Assembly: GCF_026213295.1 (NCBI RefSeq)
Contig: NC_079415.1
Coordinates: forward strand, 34,265,103 to 34,329,102
Origin: Gadus chalcogrammus
Taxonomy: Eukaryota > Chordata > Actinopteri > Gadiformes > Gadidae
DNA: 64,000 nt
Reading direction: 5' to 3'
Numbering within the stretch: position 1 is the first letter of the stretch; each line of letters begins with the position of its first letter. The notes under the pieces are model-generated. The model had not been told where the DNA came from. It ran no database searches and saw only the letters and a list, made by a program, of their open reading frames with translations. This document shows positions 1 to 8,548 of the stretch, piece by piece. A program made the translations under genes and the position numbers.

Positions 1-15
1 CGTCTGTGTCTAGGA

Positions 16-1641
16 ATGGCCTCTGCTAACACCTCCGGGTCTGAAGAGAACTTTTCATGTTCCATCTGTCTGGATGTGTTCAACAGTCCAGTTTCCACAC
101 CATGTGGACACAACTTCTGCAGAACCTGTATTACTAAGTTCTGGGATGAACAAGTCAAGTACAAATGTCCCGTTTGCAACATGGCTTTCAACACAAGACC
201 TGATTTACGGATTAATACCCTCTTATCAGAGTTGGCCGCTGAGTTTCAAACATCCATACGAGTAAAAGATCAGCTCTCTGTTAAACCCGGAGAAGTTCCC
301 TGTGACGTCTGTACTGGGACCCAGCTGAAGGCCGTGAAGTCCTGCCTAGTGTGTCTTATCTCTTACTGCCAAACCCACCTGGAGCCACATCAAAGAGTCG
401 CAGTTCTTAAGAAACATCGGCTGGTCGAGCCTATGGACCGTCTGGAAGACAGGATGTGTAAGAAACACGGCCGACTTCTAGAGTTCCTCTGCCAGACTGA
501 ACAGGTGTTTGTGTGTCAGTTGTGCACAGTGACAGACCACAAGTCCCATCCTATTGTACGTGTAACGGAGGAATATGAAGTGACGATGGCCCAGGTGGGG
601 AAGATGGAGTTTATAGTCCAGCACATGATCCAGGAGAGACTAAATAATATTCAGGAGATTAAAGACACAGTAAAGCGCAGCAAAGCAGACGCAGACAGAG
701 AGATAGCCGATGGTGTGCGCATCCTCACTGCTCTGAAGCGCTGCATTGAAAAGTGCCAGGATGACATCAACCGAATGGTTAAAGAGAAACTGAAATCCAA
801 TGAGAAACAAGCTGAAGACCTCATCAAAGAGCTGGAGCAGGAAATAGAAGATCTGACCAATAGAAGCTCAGAGATGAAGCAGCTCTCACACACGAAAGAC
901 CACCTCCACTTCCTCCAGACCATCAGATCCCAGAAGGATCGTCCACCCACCAGGGACTGGATGACGGTGGAGGTCCGTCCTCCGTCATACGTAGGGACCT
1001 TGAGGAGATCCCTGGATCAGCTGGAGGAGACACTGAACATGGAGTTGAAGAAGCTGTGTGATGATGCTGAACTGAAGAGGGTCCAGCAGTATGAAGTAGA
1101 TGTGACTCTGGATCCTGATACAGCTCACCCCCGTCTCATCCTGTCTGAGGATGGGAAACAAGTACATGATGGAGGTGTAGTGAAGGAGCTCCCAGACAAC
1201 CCTAAGAGATTTACAAAAAAGATACGTGTTCTCACGAGGCAGAGCCTCTCAGGGAGATTTTACTTTGAGGTCCAGGTTAAAGACAAGACTGCGTGGTATG
1301 TAGGAGTGGCCAGAGAGTCCATCAACAGAAAAGATCTGATCAAATTGACTCCTGAGAATGGTTACTGGACTCTTTTCTCCTACAAGGATGGGTTGGTATT
1401 TAGAGATAACCCTGCTGTCCGTCTCCCTCTGAGAGCTGAGCTCCAGAAGGTGGGGGTGTTTGTTGATTATGATGAGGGTCTGGTCTCCTTCTATGATGTG
1501 GAAGCCAGGGTTCATATCTACTCTGCTACTGGCTGCAGCTTTACTGAGCGTCTCTATCCAATCCTCTGTCCAGGCAACCATGATTATGAAGGTATAAACT
1601 CTGCCCCCCTGATCATCTCACCTGTCAATCAAACAGACTAG
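16..1641 (+). CDS. TRIM copy 1: RING/B-box/coiled-coil/B30.2 E3 ubiquitin ligase, TRIM39-like / bloodthirsty-related
   Basis: 541 aa in one open exon. A C3HC4 RING has zinc ligands C15, C18, C30, H32, C35, C38, C51 and C54. A first B-box-like zinc site runs from C96 to about H125 and a B-box2 from C148 to H178. A long helical coiled coil covers about 185-300 and continues through a LRRSLDQLEETLN helix. PRY-SPRY (B30.2) spans about 361-541, with the DPDTAHP PRY motif and VDYDEGLVSFYDV near the end. By family knowledge it should be a cytosolic ubiquitin ligase that dimerises by the coiled coil and picks targets with B30.2. The start is the ATG two bases after the acceptor tctag at positions 9-13; the intron and leader lie before the window. 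Distinctive B30.2 stretches are FTKKIRVL (399-406), DLIKLTPENGYW (440-451), FRDNPAV (462-468) and PILCPGNHDYEG (515-526). The substrate is unknown, and membership of the TRIM39/btr group rather than finTRIM is from recalled sequence style. Confidence 0.93.
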   Translation: MASANTSGSEENFSCSICLDVFNSPVSTPCGHNFCRTCITKFWDEQVKYKCPVCNMAFNTRPDLRINTLLSELAAEFQTSIRVKDQLSVKPGEVPCDVCTGTQLKAVKSCLVCLISYCQTHLEPHQRVAVLKKHRLVEPMDRLEDRMCKKHGRLLEFLCQTEQVFVCQLCTVTDHKSHPIVRVTEEYEVTMAQVGKMEFIVQHMIQERLNNIQEIKDTVKRSKADADREIADGVRILTALKRCIEKCQDDINRMVKEKLKSNEKQAEDLIKELEQEIEDLTNRSSEMKQLSHTKDHLHFLQTIRSQKDRPPTRDWMTVEVRPPSYVGTLRRSLDQLEETLNMELKKLCDDAELKRVQQYEVDVTLDPDTAHPRLILSEDGKQVHDGGVVKELPDNPKRFTKKIRVLTRQSLSGRFYFEVQVKDKTAWYVGVARESINRKDLIKLTPENGYWTLFSYKDGLVFRDNPAVRLPLRAELQKVGVFVDYDEGLVSFYDVEARVHIYSATGCSFTERLYPILCPGNHDYEGINSAPLIISPVNQTD

Positions 1642-2020
1642 ATCCTTTGTTTGATAATGAAATAATCAAGCGACCAATACAACTAATGCTGTTTCATGAA
1701 TTAGAATCTCTACCATGTGAGATCTGAGAGAACTGTATTCATATCCTACTGCTGTCATACAACAAGGAGTAATTCAGTAGGAAGTGAACCCTGACTATTA
1801 TAAATGATAACCCATTCTAAATTATTAGATAACATTATATTCTTCATTGTCTGTTTTCTCCAGTCTTTTAAGGTTTACTGCTATACAATTATTAACGGTT
1901 GCAGTCATGTATAGCATGGTTTCAGGATTGATGTGTATTTCATAATCACCTAAACATGATTGTTAGTTTAAACTTCGGAATCATGAGCATAATCAAATGT
2001 AAAAATACTTTTGTGATGTT

Positions 2021-2026
2021 AATAAA
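2021..2026 (+). terminator. Poly(A) signal of TRIM copy 1
   Basis: AATAAA lies 380 bp after the stop codon. The preceding 3' flank is nearly identical in most other copies, which supports a shared 3' UTR. Confidence 0.6.
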
Positions 2027-2045
2027 AATGGAAACACAGCTGACG

Positions 2046-2941
2046 AGTCAATGACTTTAATGTCCACCATACAACAACCCAACATGTGTAAGACAAAGAT
2101 CACAGTTACTACATGTCCAGACTCTCCCTGTGTGTGTGAGTACTGTGACTGTGTCTCGTCATCTCTCCTCTCTCCATCCTCTCATCTTAGTTCCTCCTCT
2201 CTCCTTCCTCTCTCTTCTCCGCTCCTATCTCCTATGTCTGCTCTCCTTTCTAGATCATCCAGGATTGTGTTGAGTATTGTTCAGCGTGCACATTACATAT
2301 GAGTAAATACCCGTTTGACTTGTCTTTACTATAGTCTACTACCTGTGCCCTGGCGCATACAAGCAGCAGTCCCATAATCAGTGTTGTGAGCGACACCCAG
2401 TGGCGGGAGCGGGTATCAGCACAGAGGGGCGGGACCTTCTTTGTGGGCCCCTAATCCTACTCTTTTGTAGTACACTTAATTTGACTATTTACCTAATATT
2501 GTGAGACATGACTCTATTCTGCATTTCATCGCATGATTAAGGTACAAATTAGTTTCTTTCTTTCATTAATTTGATCAGCCGTTCAGGTAAGAGTCGTCTG
2601 CGGTCTCTTTCTCACCCACAGTATTATTAGAATTGCATCGTTGAATAACACAAAGGTGTTAAATGAATACAACGTGTTTATGGCGTCGGCTTGGTGGCTG
2701 GTGTGTCGAGGATAGCCGCAGCAGACCGAGTGGGAGACGTCTTCCGTGAACTTTGGCCGAGTGATGACGTTACACGCCTTGGACAAGCCACCGACCGCCT
2801 GGTTTAGGTGGTCGGTGCGGGCCGTTCTGTGGTTCTCTGAGGGCGCGGCACCAACTGCCAGCTCTACCGGTCGAGCCACCAGGGACGAGAGATTCAAATC
2901 ACCCAAAGGATTCCTGGAACTGTTGAGTCACCGTTTAGACT
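2046..2941. repeat. Shared 3'-flank spacer block (S1), no gene
   Basis: About 900 bp that recurs after nearly every TRIM copy (about 5545-6438, 10586-11370, 21470-22290, 23490-24100, 34990-35700, 51050-51830 and 55110-55850). It starts with a pyrimidine-rich stretch. It contains a donor-like CAG|GTAAGAGT (near 2585) and a GC-richer part near 2680-2890. Open frames in it are paralogous echoes with no recognisable domain. It looks like part of the amplified unit rather than a gene. Confidence 0.6.
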
Positions 2942-2964
2942 AGAGAGAGGGAGAGGGAGAGGGA

Positions 2965-3046
<82 letters not shown>

Positions 3047-3056
3047 GAGGGAGGGA

Positions 3057-3122
<66 letters not shown>

Positions 3123-3132
3123 GAGGGAGGGA

Positions 3133-3187
<55 letters not shown>
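2942..3187. repeat. (GA)n microsatellite
   Basis: About 245 bp of GA repeat with GGGA interruptions. One interrupted block (gagggagggtgag) occurs twice, which points to internal duplication. It sits directly upstream of the leader region of TRIM copy 2. Confidence 0.95.
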
Positions 3188-3191
<4 letters not shown>

Positions 3192-3197
3192 ACTCTG

Positions 3198-3275
3198 TTA
3201 GGGGAGGAGCCAGGTATTAGGGGAGGAGCCAGGTGTTAGGAGAGGACCCAGGTGTTAGGGGAGGAGCCAGGTGTT
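3198..3275. repeat. 19-bp G-rich minisatellite upstream of TRIM copy 2
   Basis: Four imperfect units of TTAGGGGAGGAGCCAGGTG. The same unit precedes most other TRIM leaders in 1-6 copies (near 8216, 13285, 18155, 32080, 45685, 48780 and 52780). It ends just before the upstream ATG of this leader. Confidence 0.8.
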
Positions 3276-3519
3276 ATGGGAAACAAAGACAAGAAACAAA
3301 ACATCAGATTCCCAGAAGCCAAGTCAATCCGACGTGGAAGCAGTTCTCTCTTTCAGGAGGAAAATAAAACACATTTTGAAACAAATAGTCTGACAGACAG
3401 AAAACACAACAAGGTGAGTGAAGCAGCATAACATTCAGAGAAGTTAAAACCTCTCTTCCTTAGGGAATTAAATAAATAATGGACTTGCTCAATACATAAA
3501 CCTTGTCGTCTGTGTCTAG
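3276..3519 (+). promoter_or_regulatory. Leader exon and 106-bp leader intron of TRIM copy 2, with upstream ORF
   Basis: The leader exon ends AACAAG at 3413. An intron with GTGAGTG donor (3414) and TGTGTCTAG acceptor (3518-3519) follows, and the TRIM ATG is two bases later. These splice sites are conserved in all copies with this leader. An ATG at 3276 opens a frame of 46 codons to the donor. After splicing it continues 19 codons into the TRIM exon in another frame and stops at TAG (3577-3579), so it overlaps the TRIM start. The transcription start was not determined. Confidence 0.6.
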
Positions 3520-3521
3520 GA

Positions 3522-5147
3522 ATGGCCTCTGCTAACACTTCCGGGTCTGAAGAGAACTTTTCATGTTCCATCTGTCTAGATGTGTTCAACAGTCCAGTTT
3601 CCACACCATGTGGACACAACTTCTGCAGAACCTGTATTACAAAGTACTGGGATGAACAAGTCAGGTTCAAATGTCCTCTTTGCAACATGGCTTTCAACAC
3701 GAAACCTGATTTACGGGTTAATACCCTCTTATCAGAGCTGGCCTCTCAGTTTCAAACATCCATACGAGTAAAAGATCAGCTCTGTGTTAAACCCGGAGAA
3801 GTTCCCTGTGATGTCTGTACTGGGACCAAGCTGAAGGCCGGGAAGTCCTGCCTAGTGTGTCTTATCTCTTACTGCCAAACCCACCTGGAGCCACATCAGA
3901 GAGTCGCAGTCCTGAAGAAACATCGGCTGGTCGAGCCTATGGACCGTCTGGAAGACAGGATGTGTAAGATACACAATCATCTACTGGAGCTCTTCTGCAA
4001 AACTGAACAGGTGTGTGTGTGTCAGTTCTGCAAAGAGACAGACCACAAGTCCCATCCTGTTGTACCTCTAAAGCAGGAATATGAAGTGAAGACGGCCCAG
4101 CTGGGGAAGATGGAGGCTGAAGTTCAGCGGATGATCCAGGAGAGACTAAATAATATTCAGGGGATTAAAGACACAGTTAACCGCAGCAAAGCAGATGCAG
4201 ACAGAGAGATAGCCGATGGTGTGCACATCCTCACTGCTCTGAAGCGCTGCATTGAAAAGTGCCAGGATGACCTCAACCAAATGGTTAAAGAGAAACTGAA
4301 ATCCACTGAGAAACAAGCTGAAGACCTCATCAAAGAGCTGGAGCAGGAAATAGAAGATCTGACCAATAGAAGCTCAGAGCTGAAGCAGCTCTCACACACT
4401 AAAGACCACCTCCACTTCCTCCAGGCCTTCAGATCCCTGAAGGATCCTCCACCCACCAGGGACTGGACCACGGTGGAGGTCCGTCCTCCGTCATACGTAG
4501 GGACCTTGAGGAGATCCCTGGATCAGCTGGAGGAGACGCTGAACATGGAGTTGAAGAAGCTGAGTGATGATGCTGAACTGAAGAGGGTCCAGCAGTATGA
4601 AGTAGATGTGACTCTGGATCCTGATACAGCTCACCCCCATCTCATCCTGTCTGAGGATGGGAAACAAGTACATGATGGAGGTGTGAGGAAGAAACTCCCA
4701 GACAACCCCAAGAGATTTACACCGGGTCTACTTGTTCTCACGAGACAGAGCTTCTCAGGGAGATTTTACTTTGAGGTTCAGGTTAAAGACAAGAGTGGAT
4801 GGTTGTTAGGAGTGGCCAGAGAGTCCATCAACAGAAAAGATCCAATCATAGCGACCCCTGGGACGGGTTACTGGACTCTTGCCTACTACAAGGAAGGGTT
4901 TGTATTCAATTATGACTCTGCTGTCCGTCTCCCTCCGAGAGCTGAGCTCCAGAAGGTGGGGGTGTTTGTTGATTATGATGAGGGTCTGGTCTCCTTCTAT
5001 GATGTGGAAGCCAGGGTTCATATCTACTCTGCTACTGGCTGCAGCTTTACTGAGCCTCTCCATCCATTCCTCGGTCCATGGCGCCATGATTATGAAGGTA
5101 AAAACTCTGCCCCTATGATCATCTCACCTGTAAATCAAACAGACTAG
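3522..5147 (+). CDS. TRIM copy 2: RING/B-box/coiled-coil/B30.2 E3 ubiquitin ligase
   Basis: 541 aa with the same domain order as copy 1 and all RING and B-box zinc ligands kept. It differs by CKIHNHLL in B-box2 and by an LKKLSDDAEL hinge; like copies 1 and 3 it keeps the double Asp that the other copies have lost. B30.2 variable stretches are FTPGLLVL, GWLLGV, DPIIATPGTGYW, FNYDSAV and PFLGPWRHDYEG. It therefore departs from its neighbours mainly where B30.2 loops meet ligand, while the N-terminal 300 residues are nearly the same. It lies 1.9 kb after copy 1 in a 3.5-kb tandem step. Confidence 0.94.
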   Translation: MASANTSGSEENFSCSICLDVFNSPVSTPCGHNFCRTCITKYWDEQVRFKCPLCNMAFNTKPDLRVNTLLSELASQFQTSIRVKDQLCVKPGEVPCDVCTGTKLKAGKSCLVCLISYCQTHLEPHQRVAVLKKHRLVEPMDRLEDRMCKIHNHLLELFCKTEQVCVCQFCKETDHKSHPVVPLKQEYEVKTAQLGKMEAEVQRMIQERLNNIQGIKDTVNRSKADADREIADGVHILTALKRCIEKCQDDLNQMVKEKLKSTEKQAEDLIKELEQEIEDLTNRSSELKQLSHTKDHLHFLQAFRSLKDPPPTRDWTTVEVRPPSYVGTLRRSLDQLEETLNMELKKLSDDAELKRVQQYEVDVTLDPDTAHPHLILSEDGKQVHDGGVRKKLPDNPKRFTPGLLVLTRQSFSGRFYFEVQVKDKSGWLLGVARESINRKDPIIATPGTGYWTLAYYKEGFVFNYDSAVRLPPRAELQKVGVFVDYDEGLVSFYDVEARVHIYSATGCSFTEPLHPFLGPWRHDYEGKNSAPMIISPVNQTD

Positions 5148-5521
5148 GACCTTTGTTTGATAGTAAAATGATCCAACGACCAAAACAACTAATGTTGTTT
5201 CATGAATTAGAATCTCTACCATGTGAGATCTGAGAGAACTGTATTCATATCCTACTGCTGTCATATAACAAGGAGTAATTCAGTAGGAAGTGAACCCTGA
5301 CTATTATAAATGATAACCCATTCTAAATTATTAGATAACATTATATCCTTAATTGTCTGTTTTCTCCAGTCTTTTAAGGTTTACTGTTAATTGTTGCAGT
5401 CATGTATAGCATGGTTTCAGGATTGATGTGTATTTCATAATCATCTGAACATTATTGTTAGTTTATACTTCGGAATCATGAATTATAACATAATCAAATG
5501 TAAAAATACTTTTGTGATGTA

Positions 5522-5527
5522 AATAAA
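5522..5527 (+). terminator. Poly(A) signal of TRIM copy 2
   Basis: AATAAA about 375 bp after the stop, in the same relative place as in copy 1. Confidence 0.6.
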
Positions 5528-5544
5528 AATGGAAACACAGCTGA

Positions 5545-6437
5545 CGAGTCAATGACTTTAATGTCCACCATACAACAACCCAACACGTGTAAGACAAAGA
5601 TCACAGTTACTACATGTCAAGATTCTCCCCGTGTGTGTGAGTACTGTGACTGTGTCTCGTCATCTCTCCTCTCTCCATCCTCTCATCTTAGTTCCTCCTC
5701 TCTCCTTCCTCTCTCTTCTCCTCTCCTATCTCCTATGTCTGCTCTCCTTTCTAGCTCATCCAGGATTGTGTTGAGTATTGTTCAGCGTGCACATTACATA
5801 TGAGTAAATACACGTTTGTCTTGTCTTCACTATTGTCTACTACCTGTGCCCTGGCGCATACAAGCAGCAGTCCCATAATCAGTGTTGTGAGCGACACCCA
5901 GTGGCGGGAGCGGGTATCAGCACAGAGGGGCGGAACCTTCTTTGTGGTCCCCTAATCCTACTCTTTTGTAGTACACTTAATTTGACTATTTACCTAATAT
6001 TGTGAGACATGACTCTTTTTTGCATTTCATCGCATGATTAAGGTACAAATTACTTTCTTTCTTTATTTTGATCAGCCGTTCAGGTAAGAGTCATCTGCGG
6101 TCTCTTTCTCACACACAGTATTATTAGAATTGCATCGTTGAATAACATGAAGGTGTTAAATGAATACAACGTGTTTATGGCGTCGGCTTGGTGGCTGGTG
6201 TGTCGAGGATAGCCGCAGCAGACAGAGTGGGAGACGTCTTCCGCGAACTTTGGCCGAGTGATGACGTTACACGCCTTGGACAAGCCACCGACCACCTGGT
6301 TTAGGTTGTCGGTACGGGCCGCTCTGTGGTTCTCTGAGGGCGCGGCACCAACTGCCAGCTCTACCGGTCGAGCCACCAGGGACGAGAGATTCAAATCATC
6401 CAAAGGATTCCTGGAACTGTTGAGTCACCGTTTAGAC

Positions 6438-6438
<1 letters not shown>
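5545..6438. repeat. Shared spacer block S1, second copy
   Basis: Nearly identical to 2046-2941. No gene seen. Confidence 0.6.

Positions 6439-6502
<64 letters not shown>
6439..6502. repeat. (GA)n microsatellite
   Basis: About 64 bp of pure GA, followed by a short run of GACT units to about 6521. At 12283-12416 the same order (GA)n-(GACT)n recurs, with the tetranucleotide part greatly expanded. Confidence 0.95.
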
Positions 6503-6504
<2 letters not shown>

Positions 6505-6521
6505 TGACTGACTGACTGACT

Positions 6522-8215
6522 GGTTTCATGCTGTGTTTGTGTGTATAACAGGGAAATAAAGAACCTTATTTGATGACATCATACAGCAACTAAATACATG
6601 AAGTGTTGTCTTGTTTTTCGTTGTTTGATTTCATGAAAGGTGATGCAGTGGGTTACATAGTAGTGATGTGGATTCATCCTGGTCCAAATCTCAACTTAAA
6701 TGCCTCACATTTTAAAAACGTATGTAAATATGGCCTCAAATGGCCCTCTTTTAAACACATACTACCGCACTCGTTAACTGATACTTGCAGTTCTGGGTTA
6801 TCAAGTTACATCAATCAAATGTTCTGGCTCCACCTCAAAGACGGTGAATACCTGATCTGCAATCAAGCCCCACCTCTCAATGGAAAACGAGTGTCAGCCA
6901 GACGTCAGCCAGAATGCATTCTTTACATTCTGATAGTCTGGACCAGCTCCAACAGCATGTTTGGTTTTCCTTCAAAACTTCAAGTTCACAACTTCAACTG
7001 CAAGTTACTTTATTCCTACAACCCTATCATCCAAAATGTGATTCTTATTCTCTCATCTTTTCTGTGAAGGCTTGATTGGTTTAGAAAGGAATAAAAATGA
7101 TTCTGCTTGATTAAGTGGTGGGTGGACGGGTTCTGGACGGGGTTCTTTAGACACCGGAGCATTTCTCATCATGTTGAACCAAACTAATGGCTGCAGTGAA
7201 AGAGTAACAAAGAGCAGGTCCACTTATTATTAGATTAGGTTACATTAGATCAACTTTAATGTCCCTTTACACAGAAATTTGTCTTTCAGTCCACATCTCT
7301 TCAATCCTCATAGAAAGACATTAAAACAGCACTTAAAAACATTTACACAACATTTAAGAGTCCATACACACAGATACGTCCATAAGAGTCAGGGGTCTCA
7401 CACGTCCAATAAATGAAAGTCCATAGATGTCTCTGGGGTGTGTGGAAAGATATTGGGAGTGTGTAGTGTGTTGTTGATATGATTTTAATCTGGCTGTCCA
7501 GACAACACAGGTAGAAAGGTATTCAATTAGCTAGTTCTGTAATAACTCTGTAGCTTGATTCAGCTGGACAGTCACTATAAGGTGAGTGCATGGCTTTTGG
7601 TCACCTGCTTGGAACGGAGCCAGGAGGGAAAGCAGACTCCACCCATTCAGTTGGCTCAAAGGAATATAAGGAAATCCATGTATTGAAATGATGTAAGACC
7701 GCATTGGATTAGTGGAAAATAATTTTGCTCAACCACATCTTGATAAGCATAAATGACGAATAGAACTAAACTATTAAACCAGCTGTCCATCACTTCAGAT
7801 TTTCACACTGGTTGTCCCTGGTACGTAAAAGCTACCCATAATACACCGGTTATAATGTGACATTGTTGACTGCCACGGCACAAAAAAGCTTCTTTTTTTT
7901 TTTGCTGTCGCTGGCATTGACTGTGTTGTCTCTGAATTGGGAACTTGTTGGTCTGGTTGGTCTGCCCTACCCTGAGCCTCATGATGCAGCTGTTTAATGA
8001 GGTTAGGGATGAGCCTTATATAACTACCAGCGTTAACTCAATATTAAATCACAAACCATACTAGCACATACAACCTGGACACACTTGGACACACACTTCT
8101 TCAGTCATGTTTGCACCGTCTCTTTGTCTGTGCTTTGTCCTATATTCTGTTTTCAAATATTTTTGAAAGAACAGCGCATGAATGTCAGTGAACTGTGCAT
8201 CCGTGTTGGCGGGGC
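6522..8215. repeat. Shared upstream spacer block (S2), no confirmed gene
   Basis: About 1.7 kb, recurring in shorter form at 12417-13284 and 52080-52775. A 154-codon open frame (6603-7067) has no recognisable domain and is broken in the other copies, so I do not call it a gene. The segment 7220-7680 is missing from the other copies. Near the 3' end lies TATATAA (8017-8023), also kept before copies 4 and 9. Confidence 0.5.
8017..8023 (+). promoter_or_regulatory. Candidate TATA box upstream of TRIM copy 3
   Basis: TATATAA within a block (gagccttatataactacc) that is also found at 13168-13174 (copy 4) and 52591-52597 (copy 9). It is about 300 bp before the conserved upstream ATG. Conservation among recent duplicates is weak evidence, and no start-site data are available. 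Confidence 0.25.
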
Positions 8216-8300
8216 CAGGTATTAGGGGAGGAGGGGAGGAGCTAAGTGTTAGGGGAGGAGCCAGGTATTAGGGGAGGACACAGGTGTTTGGGGAGGAGAG
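8216..8300. repeat. 19-bp G-rich minisatellite upstream of TRIM copy 3
   Basis: Three to four degenerate units of TTAGGGGAGGAGCCAGGTG, ending in GGAGAGGAGAGG. Confidence 0.75.
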
Positions 8301-8314
8301 GAGAGGACTTCTTG

Positions 8315-8546
8315 ATGAGGAAACAAAACGGAACATTCCCAGAACCCAATTCAATCCGACGTGGAAGCAGTTCTCTCTTTCGGGAGGAAAAGAAAACACA
8401 TTTTGAAACAAATAGACTGACAGACAGAAACTTCAACAAGGTGAGTAAAGCAGCATAACTTTCAGAGAAGTTAAAACCTCTCTTCCTTAGGGAATTAAAA
8501 AAATAATGGACTTGCTCAATACATAAACCTTGTCGTCTGTGTCTAG
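8315..8546 (+). promoter_or_regulatory. Leader exon, 106-bp intron and upstream ORF of TRIM copy 3
   Basis: An upstream ATG at 8315 opens 42 codons up to the donor (GTGAGT at 8441). The acceptor AG is at 8545-8546. In the spliced form the upstream frame runs past the TRIM ATG out of frame and ends at the same TAG as in copy 2. Confidence 0.6.
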
Positions 8547-8548
8547 GA

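Noticed and set aside
1249..1581. Minus-strand frames of 60-110 codons inside every TRIM gene
   Set aside because: They recur at the same places in all copies because the TRIM coding strand is conserved; they are shadows.
2820..2895. tRNA-like or SINE head (ctaccggtcgagccaccagg on the + strand)
   Set aside because: The minus strand resembles an A box, but no correctly ordered B box or cloverleaf follows. It is just part of spacer block S1.
6603..7067. 154-codon open frame in spacer block S2
   Set aside because: No domain or composition bias. The homologous frames at 12422-12733 and 52076-52297 are broken at different places.
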